Source: JBKCUK01 sp046318415 (GTDB lineage Bacteria > Pseudomonadota > Alphaproteobacteria > Caedimonadales > Caedimonadaceae). From it: 64,000 bases of DNA. The stretch spans positions 124,001-188,000 of the forward strand of contig JBKCUK010000009.1 in NCBI GenBank assembly GCA_046318415.1, given 5' to 3'. The notes under the pieces were generated by a model. It was not told where the DNA came from. It ran no database searches and saw only the letters and a list, made by a program, of their open reading frames with translations. The translations under genes and the position numbers were made by a program. Below, in pieces: positions 25,991-34,599 of the stretch (positions are counted from its first letter, which is position 1; each line of letters opens with the position of its first letter).

Positions 25991-26839
25991 ATGCATCGAT
26001 CATTGGTGATTTTTGGTTATGGCTACGTGGGCAAAGCATTTAAACGCCTCGCCCTGCGGGAAGGCTGGGACGACATCCAAATTGTGACGCGAACACCCCA
26101 GGCGGGCGCCCTTTCCCTGACGGACGAATCCAGCGTTGCCCACTGCCTGGCAGAGGCGTCCCACCTGCTGATCACTGCCCCACCCCAGGACGGGCACGAT
26201 CCCATCTTGAAACTCTATGGACCTTTGATTCATGCGTGGGGCCAACGACCTGATGCGCGATGGCTTGGCTACCTCTCCACCACAGGAGTTTATGGGGACC
26301 ATCAGGGGGCGTGGGTGGACGAGACAACACCCACCACGTCCAACGAACCAAGATCACAGATTCGCTTGCAAGTTGAACAGGCATGGCAAGCGTTGGATGC
26401 GCCCTGGCACCTGTTTCGCTTGAGCGGCATCTACGGCCCTGGACGCAGTGTGCTTGAGGATCTTCTTGGAGGAACCGCCCGCCGCATTGATAAGCCAGGC
26501 CAGGTCTTTTCCAGAATCCATGTGGAGGACATCGCCAAGACTTTGCTGGCATCGGCCCACACCCCAATGCCGGGTGAGATCTATAATCTGGCCGATGACG
26601 TGCCCTGCCCCAGTCATGAGGTTGTCGCCCATGGCGCGCAACTCCTGCAGCTACCCTGCCCGCCACTCATTCCCTATGAACAGGCCAGCCTCTCTCCCAT
26701 GGCGCAAAGCTTCTACAAAAGTTGCCGCCGGGTGACGAACAAAAAAATCAAAGAAAAGTTGGGGGTTAAGTTGGATTATCCCACATATAAGGAGGGTTTA
26801 CAGCAGATCCTGGCCCAGCTGCAGAGAGCGGCACCGTGA
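25991..26839 (+). CDS. NAD(P)-dependent epimerase/dehydratase-like protein (YeeZ type)
   Basis: A 282-residue extended short-chain dehydrogenase-like protein. The N-terminal Rossmann motif is FGYGYVGKAFKRLA (GxGxxG), and the middle part has STTGVYGDHQGAWVDE, FRLSGIYGPGRSVLE and SRIHVEDIAKTLLAS, all typical of YeeZ-type members. The classic YxxxK catalytic pair is not obvious, as in other YeeZ-like proteins. The substrate is unknown. It is a single gene facing the RMD1 gene. Confidence 0.8.
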   Translation: MHRSLVIFGYGYVGKAFKRLALREGWDDIQIVTRTPQAGALSLTDESSVAHCLAEASHLLITAPPQDGHDPILKLYGPLIHAWGQRPDARWLGYLSTTGVYGDHQGAWVDETTPTTSNEPRSQIRLQVEQAWQALDAPWHLFRLSGIYGPGRSVLEDLLGGTARRIDKPGQVFSRIHVEDIAKTLLASAHTPMPGEIYNLADDVPCPSHEVVAHGAQLLQLPCPPLIPYEQASLSPMAQSFYKSCRRVTNKKIKEKLGVKLDYPTYKEGLQQILAQLQRAAP

Positions 26840-26863
26840 AAAGGCCCCCGGCTAAGGGGGGCC
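26838..26863 (-). terminator. Rho-independent terminator
   Basis: GGCCCCC (26843-26849) pairs with GGGGGCC (26857-26863). On the minus strand TTTTCAC follows, so it ends the patatin-RMD1 operon. It lies in the short gap between convergent genes and may also stop plus-strand transcripts. Confidence 0.7.
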
Positions 26864-26875
26864 ACACTTGATGGC

Positions 26876-27703
26876 TTAGCCCGCAAACCACTGCTGGCCG
26901 AAGTGATGCCACAACGAGAGAGTGACCTCAAAAGAGATCAGCACAATAATGACCCACTCCAGCTGCGTTGAGTGGCGGTAGTTGAGTTCGTCTCCCAACA
27001 GTTGGAAGAGTTCGTGGATAATATCCAGCTTCTTGTTGAGGATCTCGGAACGCTCGGCCACATCCAATTCCTTAACCGACATCTTAAAGAAGGGCTCGAG
27101 ATCTGGGTTTTCCCAGAAGAAATCAGGTGGATTGAGGAAGTCGATGTGCAGGTTGATCGAACTCCGCTCCATGAACAGCTTACCGATTTTACGCCCGATT
27201 TCCCGCCGTGAGTAAGGAATACGACCGGTGGATGCAAGGGCATCGGTGATGGTCTCGGAAACCTTAATGGTATGTTCAATGCGGCTTTCGAAAAAGGCGA
27301 GCTTGACCGATTGCGCCAAACCAAACGAGATGGACAGCTTGGTTAGCATATCTTCTTCATCGGCGAGGGTAATGTGGCCGCGATGAAAGCGCACGCGCCC
27401 CCCAATTTCATAGGTAAAGGTGTCTTCTTCGATGGTCTTCAGCGAATCGCGCTCGAAAGCGGACAGTTTATCGATCAAGCGACGCTCTTTGGATTCATCC
27501 ATGTTCCAAAACACGACACAGCCATAGCCAAAGCAAAATACATCGCCGCCGTAGGCCTGGAATTGCAACACATCATCATAAAGGGTACAGGGAAACTCAG
27601 ATTTTAATTTATCCAAAATCCCAAAAAGCTTATAGCTGCGCGCCGTGCAATAGGCCGCAACTCTTTGATATTCAGTCTCTTCGTTTGATTGAGGGTCACT
27701 CAT
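26876..27703 (-). CDS. RMD1/YagE-family protein (DUF155)
   Basis: A 275-residue member of the RMD1/YagE family, known from yeast mitochondrial proteins and widespread in alphaproteobacteria. Typical features are the N-terminal AAYCTARSYKL, DVFCFGYGCVVFWNMDE, LSISFGLAQSVKLAFFE, and a C-terminal membrane anchor (LEWVIIVLISFEVTLSLWHH). The ATG at 27703 overlaps the patatin stop by four bases (ATGA), which fixes the start and implies coupled translation. The molecular function in bacteria is not established; it is probably anchored in the inner membrane by its tail. Confidence 0.85.
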   Translation of the reverse strand: MSDPQSNEETEYQRVAAYCTARSYKLFGILDKLKSEFPCTLYDDVLQFQAYGGDVFCFGYGCVVFWNMDESKERRLIDKLSAFERDSLKTIEEDTFTYEIGGRVRFHRGHITLADEEDMLTKLSISFGLAQSVKLAFFESRIEHTIKVSETITDALASTGRIPYSRREIGRKIGKLFMERSSINLHIDFLNPPDFFWENPDLEPFFKMSVKELDVAERSEILNKKLDIIHELFQLLGDELNYRHSTQLEWVIIVLISFEVTLSLWHHFGQQWFAG

Positions 27704-28779
27704 GTTCGACTCTTTGCTCGGGTGGATTGACCACCTATATATGAATGTAACCTCGCCAGCGGACCTTTTGCCGATGACGGGGTGCTTGTTTCTTGCTGCC
27801 AACCGCCATGATTGATCACAAGGCGCATGTCCTCGATCCCCTGCTGGCGGCGTCGCGCTATGGAGCTTCGCGAATAATCAAAATCCCGGCTAGACAGCTC
27901 TTCGCGGGGTTTGCCGTACATCACATGGACAACATCCAGACGTGCGGCATTGTCGTCTTCTTCCCTGGCGTTCCAGAGGTCAACAATGTGAGTTAAGGAC
28001 CTATGAATGCGCGTTGCCATCATGAGGTCTCGGACTCTGCCCTGTACAGTATCAATGGTGTCGGGCATGGGACCATGGGGGGCATAGGGATCGATCACCA
28101 TGCACAAAATATCACGCCCCGCATAAAGACGCAAAATCTCATCCAACGGCAAATCAGAGGCCATGGCACCATCCCAATAGGCCTTTGCACCAATGGTCAC
28201 AGCAGGAAAATGCGGCGGTAAAGCACATGAGGCCATGATGTGCTCGATCTGCATATTCCTTGAGAAGGAATCAAAAAACACGCTTTGACTGGTTTCCACT
28301 TCCGTCGCCGAGAGAACAAGGCGTGTCCCGTGCCCCTTATTCAGGGCGGCCACATCGATCAAACCGTTGAGGGTGTTCGTAAACTTAGAGGTATCATAAA
28401 AGCTGGTGGCATCGGTGCTACCTGGTGGCTGCATGAACGCCATGGGCAAGCGCGGCGAAAAGAAGTTGGGCTGGCCGAACACCAGCCCCTGCATGGAGGT
28501 CACAAAATTATGAAACTGGCGCATGGGTTCGGTGGGCGCGATCATTTCCGGCATATCCGGCCAAGAAATCTCTTCGAAGAAGGCGGCTATTTTACGGCTG
28601 CGCACCATGGGCTCGTGGCTGGCGATAAGCGCCCCCAGAACGCCCCCCATGGAATAGCCGCCCACCACCTGCGGCAAGAAGCCTACCTCTTGCAAGACCT
28701 CATACGCCCCCCATTGGTAAGCACTCAACGCACCACCGCCAGCAAAAACCAGAACGTAAACTTTATCTCCCCCGGGCAT
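27700..28779 (-). CDS. Patatin-like phospholipase
   Basis: A 359-residue patatin-family acyl hydrolase. The oxyanion motif is FAGGGALSAYQWGA, the nucleophile elbow GYSMG (Ser 43), and the catalytic Asp is in YWDGAM (Asp 203), so the Ser-Asp dyad is complete. No signal peptide is seen. It shares an operon with the RMD1 gene through a four-base overlap. In intracellular bacteria such enzymes can act on host membranes, but many are housekeeping lipases, and this sequence does not decide between them. Confidence 0.9.
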   Translation of the reverse strand: MPGGDKVYVLVFAGGGALSAYQWGAYEVLQEVGFLPQVVGGYSMGGVLGALIASHEPMVRSRKIAAFFEEISWPDMPEMIAPTEPMRQFHNFVTSMQGLVFGQPNFFSPRLPMAFMQPPGSTDATSFYDTSKFTNTLNGLIDVAALNKGHGTRLVLSATEVETSQSVFFDSFSRNMQIEHIMASCALPPHFPAVTIGAKAYWDGAMASDLPLDEILRLYAGRDILCMVIDPYAPHGPMPDTIDTVQGRVRDLMMATRIHRSLTHIVDLWNAREEDDNAARLDVVHVMYGKPREELSSRDFDYSRSSIARRRQQGIEDMRLVINHGGWQQETSTPSSAKGPLARLHSYIGGQSTRAKSRT

Positions 28780-29011
28780 GGTGATCGCCCTCCCCTGTTA
28801 TGCTTTTTGAATATTTGTCATCCTTATAACACTACCCAAAGCCTAGAACATGGGCAAGAGAGCGCCGTAAATTCTTACACATGACCTCTTCGCAAGATGC
28901 GCAGACCTCACCATTTTCACATTGCCTTTTGGACGCTTCTTGTCTAGTTTTGTTCACTCGAAGACCATTGCGGCATAATTAATACATTTTAACTTAAATT
29001 TGAGAAAAAAA

Positions 29012-29782
29012 ATGACCGACAAAGTTTCTATATGGTGGATCTTCAAAGAGTCCATTAAAGATACGCCCACCTTCCTCAAACAGCTGAAAGTGGTAGCCTT
29101 GGCTTACATTCTCTTTCAGCTATCCGAGACCTTTTCAAGCACTTTATCTATATTTACACTCATATTTTTTGTTTCTCTCTTTCTAAATGTTGTGCGCCTG
29201 AAACTTAATCCGGATCAGGGAGGAATGAGCATCAAGAAACAGCTTTTTGCGACAGGATTTTGGCGTGCTTTGTGCCTCATCATCCTTCTAACTTGGCTTA
29301 TTTCCATGGTCATGCTGGCTCTAGGGTGTGTGATTTTTCTGTTTATGCTTGCAACTAAAGGCAACGTCGATTGGCGTAGTATATTTATGCCCTCAGAATA
29401 TGCGGGTCTTGGTTTTCTAGTTGTGTGCGCAATCGGTGTTTTTGTCCTCACTAACGCTGTCGCTAGCAGATTTAACTTTTCGTTCGGATTGATTGCCACA
29501 ACGGACATGGGCCCCTTCAGGGCACTCAAAGAATCCTGGCGCCTGACCAAGGGTCGATTCCTCAAAATGCAAGGACTAAATCTAATCATTTGGACCGTTA
29601 TTGGCATAGAGATAGGACTCATGGCTGTAATTATTGTGTCTTTTGAAACACTCTTCAACGGATACAGTTTCGCCTCAATGTTGACAGTGATGTCATCGAG
29701 CATCGCTCTCGTCATTTTAGCAGGCTTTTTGGCGCTACCTTACGCCCATGCCTACAAGCTGCGCCTGGAGGACAGATTCTAG
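29012..29782 (+). CDS. Polytopic membrane protein, tandem copy 1
   Basis: A 256-residue integral membrane protein with about six hydrophobic helices. The ATG at 29012 was chosen to match the start of the next gene (both begin MTDKVSIW and share IFKESIKDTPT and LKQLKV). The segment PFRALKESWRLTKGRFLKMQG is shared with that paralog and resembles the cytoplasmic loop of YciC/DUF975-type proteins. The C-terminus (LPYAHAYKLRLEDRF) is almost identical in the two genes. Function unknown. The pair arose by duplication that included the downstream hairpin. Confidence 0.7.
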   Translation: MTDKVSIWWIFKESIKDTPTFLKQLKVVALAYILFQLSETFSSTLSIFTLIFFVSLFLNVVRLKLNPDQGGMSIKKQLFATGFWRALCLIILLTWLISMVMLALGCVIFLFMLATKGNVDWRSIFMPSEYAGLGFLVVCAIGVFVLTNAVASRFNFSFGLIATTDMGPFRALKESWRLTKGRFLKMQGLNLIIWTVIGIEIGLMAVIIVSFETLFNGYSFASMLTVMSSSIALVILAGFLALPYAHAYKLRLEDRF

Positions 29783-29792
29783 GGCACAATAC

Positions 29793-29848
29793 CTCGATCA
29801 AAACCCTCTCTTGTGGGCGGCACTGCCCATAAGAGGGGGAGCATCGAG
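29793..29848 (+). terminator. Long hairpin after membrane-protein copy 1
   Basis: A 15-bp stem (29804-29818 with 29825-29839, two wobbles) has the loop GGCACT, inside an outer CTCGAT/ATCGAG pair. No T-run follows. A diverged copy with the same loop lies after copy 2. Confidence 0.55.
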
Positions 29849-29996
29849 AACACCTGTGCCATGCCCGGCTAGAACCACAAAGCGCGCACCTATGACACAC
29901 AAAAAATCTTGACATATATTTACTCATTAGATTACTTTTACGCCGCTTTGCAAAAAAATGTCATAATTTCAAGATTTTTTAATAACAGAGGAAAAA

Positions 29997-30881
29997 ATGA
30001 CCGACAAAGTTTCTATCTGGCGGATCTTCAAAGAGTCCATCAAAGATACGCCAACCACCCTCAAGCAACTGAAAGTGGCAGCCTTGGGTTACTTTGCACT
30101 TGATGCGTTCACGAAATTAGCAAACCACTTTATGACACACAATCAGGAGAAATATATCTCTTTTGTGGTGGATATGACCGCGGAAAACCCAATGAAGGGT
30201 GTTATTCTAAGCACTGCAATAGCGGCCATTCTTCTATTTACGGGAGTTTTCTTATTTATATTCAATTTTTCTATAATGATTAATGCGCTGCGACTCAAAC
30301 TTAACCCTGATCAAGGCACACTGAGCATCAAAAAACAACTTTTTGCGACAGGAATTTGGCGCATCTTGGGATTAATCCTTTTTGTCTATTTGCTCCTTGC
30401 CATCATCGCAGGCCTGGGCATTGGTGCTCTCATGCTGGTGACCTGGGGAACTGTCGATTGGCACACTGTGAACTCTCAGTTGTTTTTCGAACTTGCAGAC
30501 CACCATCTGGGTTCGCTGCTTTCGTGTACTGTCGGCACCCTTATTCTGTGTATCACTGTTCTTAGCGGCTTTAGCTTCTCGGCCTGCTTGATCGCCACAA
30601 CCAACATGGATCTCTTCAAGTCTGTCAAAGAATCTTGGCGCCTGACCGGGGGACGATTCTTCAAAATGCTGGGGGTAAACATCATATATTTCTCACTATT
30701 TGGTGCGATGTTGCTGCTCGTCGCGGTACTTAGAACTTATGGTAAAACGCTCATCGTCGAGCATCCTCTGCTTTCTGCTGTTCCTATAATGGTTAGCTGC
30801 TTTGTTTATGTGTGTTTATCAGCCGCTATGAGTCTACCTTACGCCCATGCCTACAAGTTGCGCCTGGAGAATAGATTCTAG
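29997..30881 (+). CDS. Polytopic membrane protein, tandem copy 2
   Basis: A 294-residue paralog of the gene before it, with the same start (MTDKVSIW), the same loop (LFKSVKESWRLTGGRFFKMLG) and end (SLPYAHAYKLRLENRF). An insertion of about 40 residues near the N-terminus (around MTHNQEKYISFVVDMTAENP) explains the extra length. AGAGGA precedes the ATG. About six hydrophobic helices are predicted by eye. No catalytic residues are recognisable and function is unknown. Confidence 0.72.
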   Translation: MTDKVSIWRIFKESIKDTPTTLKQLKVAALGYFALDAFTKLANHFMTHNQEKYISFVVDMTAENPMKGVILSTAIAAILLFTGVFLFIFNFSIMINALRLKLNPDQGTLSIKKQLFATGIWRILGLILFVYLLLAIIAGLGIGALMLVTWGTVDWHTVNSQLFFELADHHLGSLLSCTVGTLILCITVLSGFSFSACLIATTNMDLFKSVKESWRLTGGRFFKMLGVNIIYFSLFGAMLLLVAVLRTYGKTLIVEHPLLSAVPIMVSCFVYVCLSAAMSLPYAHAYKLRLENRF

Positions 30882-30902
30882 GGCACAAGAGCTCGATCAA
30901 AA

Positions 30903-30938
30903 CCCTCTTTTATGGGCGGCACTGCCCTTAAAAGGGGG
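30903..30938 (+). terminator. Long hairpin after membrane-protein copy 2
   Basis: The CCCTCTTTTATGGGC arm pairs with GCCCTTAAAAGGGGGG with one mismatch, around the loop GGCACT. It matches the hairpin after copy 1, so it was duplicated with the gene. GGATCGATCC follows; there is no T-run. Confidence 0.55.
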
Positions 30939-31101
30939 GATCGATCCCCCCTGACATACCCGCCAACACCGCAAAGCGCTCACCGATGGCACATACCTAT
31001 AAACTTATTAAGGAAAATAAGTTTTAAGGTTTAACGAAACCCCCTGTTGACGTATCTTTAAGGTCAATCATATCAGTGAAAATCAGATCAAGAGAGGTAT
31101 A

Positions 31102-31908
31102 ATGCGGGTAGCGGTCGCGGGATGTTTGGGTCGAATGGGGCGTTTGATTGTCCAGCAGGTGCAATCGACCCCCACCTTGCTGCTATCCGCCTGCACGGTC
31201 TCACCCAAAAGCGATTGTGTGGGTCAAGATATCGGCACCTGCTTTGGCGCCGCCTCTTGGGGTGTCATCGCCTCTACCCGTGCAGAGGACCTGTTTCAAG
31301 ACGCTGATGGCATCATCGATTTTACCACGCCTGAACTCACCGCCCAGCATCTGGAGCTGGTACAGCACCACCCTAAACCTTTGGTGATTGGCACCACAGG
31401 CCTCACACCGGAACATCATGAGCTGTTACAACGGGCCTCTCAAGTGGCCCCCATTCTCTATGCCGCCAATTACAGTGTGGGGATCACCTTGCTGCGGCGC
31501 CTGGTGAAACAGGCCGCCCAATACCTGGGCGCAACAGATTTCGACGTTGATATTCTAGAAAAACATCACCGTTATAAGATGGATGCTCCCTCAGGCACGG
31601 CCCTGGCACTGGGCCAATCGGTAGCCGAGGGACGGAACGAGGAGTTTCAAGACCTCAAGTGTCTGGATCGCACCCGGCGGGTGGAATCCCGGTCATCTGG
31701 TGAGATTGGCTTTGCCGTGGTGCGGGCGGGGGGCATTGTGGGCGAACATGACGTCATCTTTGCATCGAGCGATGAGGTGGTCACCCTTAGCCACCAGGCC
31801 CTATCCCGGAATATTTTTGCCGTTGGCGCAGTGAGGGCGCTGTTGTGGCTACACCACAAACCACCCGGTCTTTACAGCATGGACAATGTGCTGGGCTTTG
31901 GGGATTAG
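31102..31908 (+). CDS. dapB: 4-hydroxy-tetrahydrodipicolinate reductase
   Basis: A 268-residue DapB of the lysine/diaminopimelate pathway, needed for peptidoglycan. The N-terminal NAD(P) motif is VAGCLGRMGRLIV, GTTGLTPEHHELL follows, and the catalytic segment is EKHHRYKMDAPSGTA with the conserved His and Lys. RAGGIVGEHDVIF and the closing ALLWL also fit. It is a single gene. Its presence shows the organism makes its own DAP, so it is not a wall-less or extremely reduced symbiont. Confidence 0.96.
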   Translation: MRVAVAGCLGRMGRLIVQQVQSTPTLLLSACTVSPKSDCVGQDIGTCFGAASWGVIASTRAEDLFQDADGIIDFTTPELTAQHLELVQHHPKPLVIGTTGLTPEHHELLQRASQVAPILYAANYSVGITLLRRLVKQAAQYLGATDFDVDILEKHHRYKMDAPSGTALALGQSVAEGRNEEFQDLKCLDRTRRVESRSSGEIGFAVVRAGGIVGEHDVIFASSDEVVTLSHQALSRNIFAVGAVRALLWLHHKPPGLYSMDNVLGFGD

Positions 31909-31923
31909 ATCCTCTCCCCAACA

Positions 31924-31944
31924 AGGGGGCTTGTCGCGCCCCCT
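31924..31944 (+). terminator. GC-rich hairpin after dapB
   Basis: AGGGGGC (31924-31930) pairs with GCCCCCT (31938-31944), 15 bases after the dapB stop. No T-run follows. Confidence 0.4.
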
Positions 31945-32051
31945 CCCGCCCCACTGCACTATCGGCAAAAACAACTCGAATAAATTTGACAAATAAGCTT
32001 TGTGTCGTTAGGTCTGGAGCGGTGCCCTGTTAACAACCAATAGGATCTTCC

Positions 32052-32933
32052 ATGATGCGCGCGATTTTATCTCTCAGCATGCTGACTTTTTTGGCTTTTA
32101 GCCCCTCTCACCTAATGGCCTCGCAAATGGAAGAAGACAATAACGCTCAAGGGCAACATCCAGCACCTGCGGCTTTGCAATTGACTGACTTACCCGATGA
32201 GATCTTGATCAATATTGCCCAAAAGGTCTCTTTGCAAGATCAACAAGCCATGGTCTGCACCAACCATTTCCTCCATAACCTGATTCCCAATTTCATCCAG
32301 TTACCAGGCTATCAGCTGAAGCTCACACATCTACCGACGGAAATGATTGTGGCGATTACGGAATTATTACCTGAGCGCGACCGAAACGCTCTCATGGTCA
32401 GCAGCAAATTTTCAAAACGCCTCGTGGAAAATTATATCGAAATTCCGTATTACTCTCGCCAAGTATTTCAAATTTTTGATGTGTACCAGTATCGTCAATT
32501 TTGCAAATTTTTGAACAAAGTAAAGAAATATAATATCCGCGCCTACTTTGCTATAGATGAAGGGTCTAGAAAACCTGTCACTCCAGCCGAGAAAACTAGA
32601 TTGAGTAGGATGCGTTCTGAGCTTAAGCACTATGAGGAGAATGAGGCGCGATTCGCAAGAGATACCCTTTTCAAACCATCTTTTATCTTAGATGAGATAT
32701 CTTATGACGGGATTTTTAAGACAAGAGCGCAAGAATTGATAAATAGTTCCCAACTTTTTCTGGACCCTTTACCTCAATTGATTTTACGCCCATTTGCCCA
32801 ACTCAACGACCAGCTTCCAGCAGTAGAACTTCCTGAACTTCCAGCAAAGATTGAGGCTCCACTACCCAAATTGGAATTGAATCTTGAGGCATTCATTATT
32901 CCCGAGGTGCAGGAAAAACCCGAAGGGCAATAG
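32052..32933 (+). CDS. Exported protein with two F-box-like motifs
   Basis: A 293-residue protein starting six bases after AGGA. A signal peptide (ILSLSMLTFLAFSPSHLMAS) is followed by an acidic linker (QMEEDNN). Two F-box-like motifs come in tandem: about 44-80 (LTDLPDEILINIAQKV, then QQAMVCTNHFLHNLI) and about 90-126 (LTHLPTEMIVAITELL, then RNALMVSSKFSKRLV). The rest is helical and charged, then ends in a Pro/Leu-rich tail of short repeats (PAVELPELPAKIEAPLPKLE). Two F-boxes in one chain is unusual in any organism. A host-directed role is inferred from the export signal and motif. Confidence 0.8.
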   Translation: MMRAILSLSMLTFLAFSPSHLMASQMEEDNNAQGQHPAPAALQLTDLPDEILINIAQKVSLQDQQAMVCTNHFLHNLIPNFIQLPGYQLKLTHLPTEMIVAITELLPERDRNALMVSSKFSKRLVENYIEIPYYSRQVFQIFDVYQYRQFCKFLNKVKKYNIRAYFAIDEGSRKPVTPAEKTRLSRMRSELKHYEENEARFARDTLFKPSFILDEISYDGIFKTRAQELINSSQLFLDPLPQLILRPFAQLNDQLPAVELPELPAKIEAPLPKLELNLEAFIIPEVQEKPEGQ

Positions 32934-33000
32934 ACTTTGCATGACCAAGGTTAACCTTCTGCGTTTTACTCTGCCCTCTCAAATCATCATAAACCAGCCT

Positions 33001-33025
33001 GGATCCCCGCCTTCGCGGGGATGAC
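33001..33025. repeat. REP-like palindromic repeat, GGATCCCCGC type
   Basis: GGATCCCCGCCTTCGCGGGG plus ATGAC, near-identical to the unit at 23319. It faces an inverted copy at 33215-33240. Confidence 0.75.
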
Positions 33026-33033
33026 AGGGAACA

Positions 33034-33077
33034 AACAGCCTGGATCGCCACGCTCGGTTCCCTCGCTCGCGATGACG
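33034..33077. repeat. REP-like repeat, CCTGGATCGCC...CGATGACG type
   Basis: CAGCCTGGATCGCCACGC and then CCCTCGCTCGCGATGACGG, the same pair of elements, in the same order, as at 23377-23412. Confidence 0.65.
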
Positions 33078-33213
33078 GTGGTGTTCACCGTGCGTCACCC
33101 GCGAGGAGGATGCGAAAATAGCAAAAAAGAGGCGACTCTGAAAAAATCATTGAGGAAGGCAATTAAAGGTGAGAGAAAATACGCCAGGCGTTTGAATGAC
33201 CCAAACACATGGA

Positions 33214-33240
33214 TGTCATCCCCGCGCAGGCGGGGATCCA
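33214..33240. repeat. REP-like palindromic repeat, inverted copy
   Basis: GTCATCCCCGCGCAGGCGGGG plus ATCCA is the reverse complement type of the unit at 33001. The two enclose about 190 bases with no supported gene. Confidence 0.7.
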
Positions 33241-33293
33241 TTCATGACCAGCCTAGTATAAAACTGTTAGAAAAAAGAACAGGATCTTTCATC

Positions 33294-33914
33294 ATGAACC
33301 CTCTGTTTTCCCTCAGGTTACTTACCTGTGCCTTGTTTTGCACATCTCCCCTCCTGGCCTCACCCGTGGAGGAGGAACCCCATTCCCCTCAGACTCAAGT
33401 AGCACCCCCGGCAATTTCCCAGCAAGCCATCGGATTCGAAGACCTCCCCCAAGAGATACAGCGCCATATCGCCCAAAACTTAACCATGAGAGAACAGCAG
33501 ATCCTTATGGAATGCAGTAAATCCATAAAAAAAATGATTGAAAAGACCTTTGAAGGCCCTTATTACGAGAAGGAAGTCAGAAAAATTCAGAAATTTCCGC
33601 CTTCTCGATATCCGGAATTCCAACTTTTCATGCGTAAGGCAGAGAAATATCGCTTGTTTATCAGCGTGGTTATTCCTGGATATGCTACAAGTAAAAAAGA
33701 AGAATTAGATAAACTTTTATCACTAAAAATAACGGAAGATGAAATAAATACAAGCAGAATAATGCTTGATCAAGCCATCGACTATCAGAGAAAGTACTTA
33801 GGTCAATTCAAGAAAAAGTCTGGACTTTATGAAAACACCACCGGGTTGATGGTACTTTTAGAGGTCGGCCATAACCAATCGAGAACATTTCTCACACCCT
33901 ATTATTGCCCTTAA
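33294..33914 (+). CDS. Exported F-box-like protein, short
   Basis: A 206-residue protein. The ATG at 33294 follows AGGATC and opens a signal peptide (MNPLFSLRLLTCALFCTSPL, cleavage near LLAS); the open frame extends 91 codons upstream, but through REP-like repeats, so that part is not believed. An acidic linker (PVEEEPHS) precedes one F-box-like motif at about 48-84 (FEDLPQEIQRHIAQNL, then LMECSKSIKKMIE). The rest is charged and helical. The stretch after the F-box (PYYEKEVRKIQKF) resembles PYYSRQVFQIFDV in the two-F-box protein just upstream, so the two are paralogs. Effector role inferred. Confidence 0.78.
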   Translation: MNPLFSLRLLTCALFCTSPLLASPVEEEPHSPQTQVAPPAISQQAIGFEDLPQEIQRHIAQNLTMREQQILMECSKSIKKMIEKTFEGPYYEKEVRKIQKFPPSRYPEFQLFMRKAEKYRLFISVVIPGYATSKKEELDKLLSLKITEDEINTSRIMLDQAIDYQRKYLGQFKKKSGLYENTTGLMVLLEVGHNQSRTFLTPYYCP

Positions 33915-34005
33915 GCTTGTGTGCTCCCCATTCACTTTGCGCAAAATCTAAACCGAGAGGAAGACATGGATAAGGAACTTACACAAGAAAGAACCATAAA
34001 ATAGC

Positions 34006-34596
34006 TTAATCCAGCGGTAAATGAAGTCCCGCTTCACTCAAGACCGCATCCAAAGGCACATCATGGGGGGCAACGGGCAGCTGGGCTGTGCGTTGCACCC
34101 CATAGGCGATACCCAAGGTGAGCGGTCGCGGTGGCCCCAGGGCAGCCAGGGCCCGATCGTAATAGCCTTTGCCGCGGCCGAGGCGATGACCATGGTCATC
34201 AAAGGCGACCAGGGGCACAAAGATCAAACTAGGCTGCGCTGGCGGCAGATCCCATGTCGGTTGCAGCAGGTTGAAGGGCCCGGGCTGTAATTGGTTAAGA
34301 TCATGGATCGCGACAAAACGCATCTCGGCCCCGCTAACACGCGGGAAGGCCAACGGACGACCTCCAGCAAGCACCTCTTGTAAAACAGACTGAATTTGCG
34401 GCTCATCGTCGCGCGGCCAGAAGGCGGCGATTAGGCCTTTGTGGGCAGCAACCAGATCGCGAAGTAGCATATTGATTTTCTGATCCGCTGCAAACCGATC
34501 TGGGCCTGAGAGAAACTGCTTAAGCCGGCGCGCCATGCGCTGGCGCAAGTTCTGTTTTTGTTCGGCTGTGCTTAAGTTTTCAAAAGGTGGAGCCAT
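34006..34596 (-). CDS. 5-formyltetrahydrofolate cyclo-ligase
   Basis: A 196-residue 5-FCL (YgfA/MTHFS family), which turns 5-formyl-THF into 5,10-methenyl-THF using ATP. Typical features are the basic N-terminal helix (QNLRQRMARRLKQ), IFVPLVAFDDHGHRLGRGKG followed by YYDRAL, the central ATP/folate motif, and the C-terminal PVAPHDVPLDAVLSE. The ATG follows directly on a 6S-like RNA, the arrangement conserved in many proteobacteria, where the two are co-transcribed. Confidence 0.94.
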   Translation of the reverse strand: MAPPFENLSTAEQKQNLRQRMARRLKQFLSGPDRFAADQKINMLLRDLVAAHKGLIAAFWPRDDEPQIQSVLQEVLAGGRPLAFPRVSGAEMRFVAIHDLNQLQPGPFNLLQPTWDLPPAQPSLIFVPLVAFDDHGHRLGRGKGYYDRALAALGPPRPLTLGIAYGVQRTAQLPVAPHDVPLDAVLSEAGLHLPLD

Positions 34597-34599
34597 CGT

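Noticed and set aside
28285..28884. Plus-strand open frame of 199 codons
   Set aside because: It is antisense to the patatin gene, whose catalytic motifs are intact.
33021..33293. N-terminal extension of the short F-box gene
   Set aside because: It would translate REP-like repeats and lacks a ribosome binding site; the ATG at 33294 has both a site and a signal peptide.
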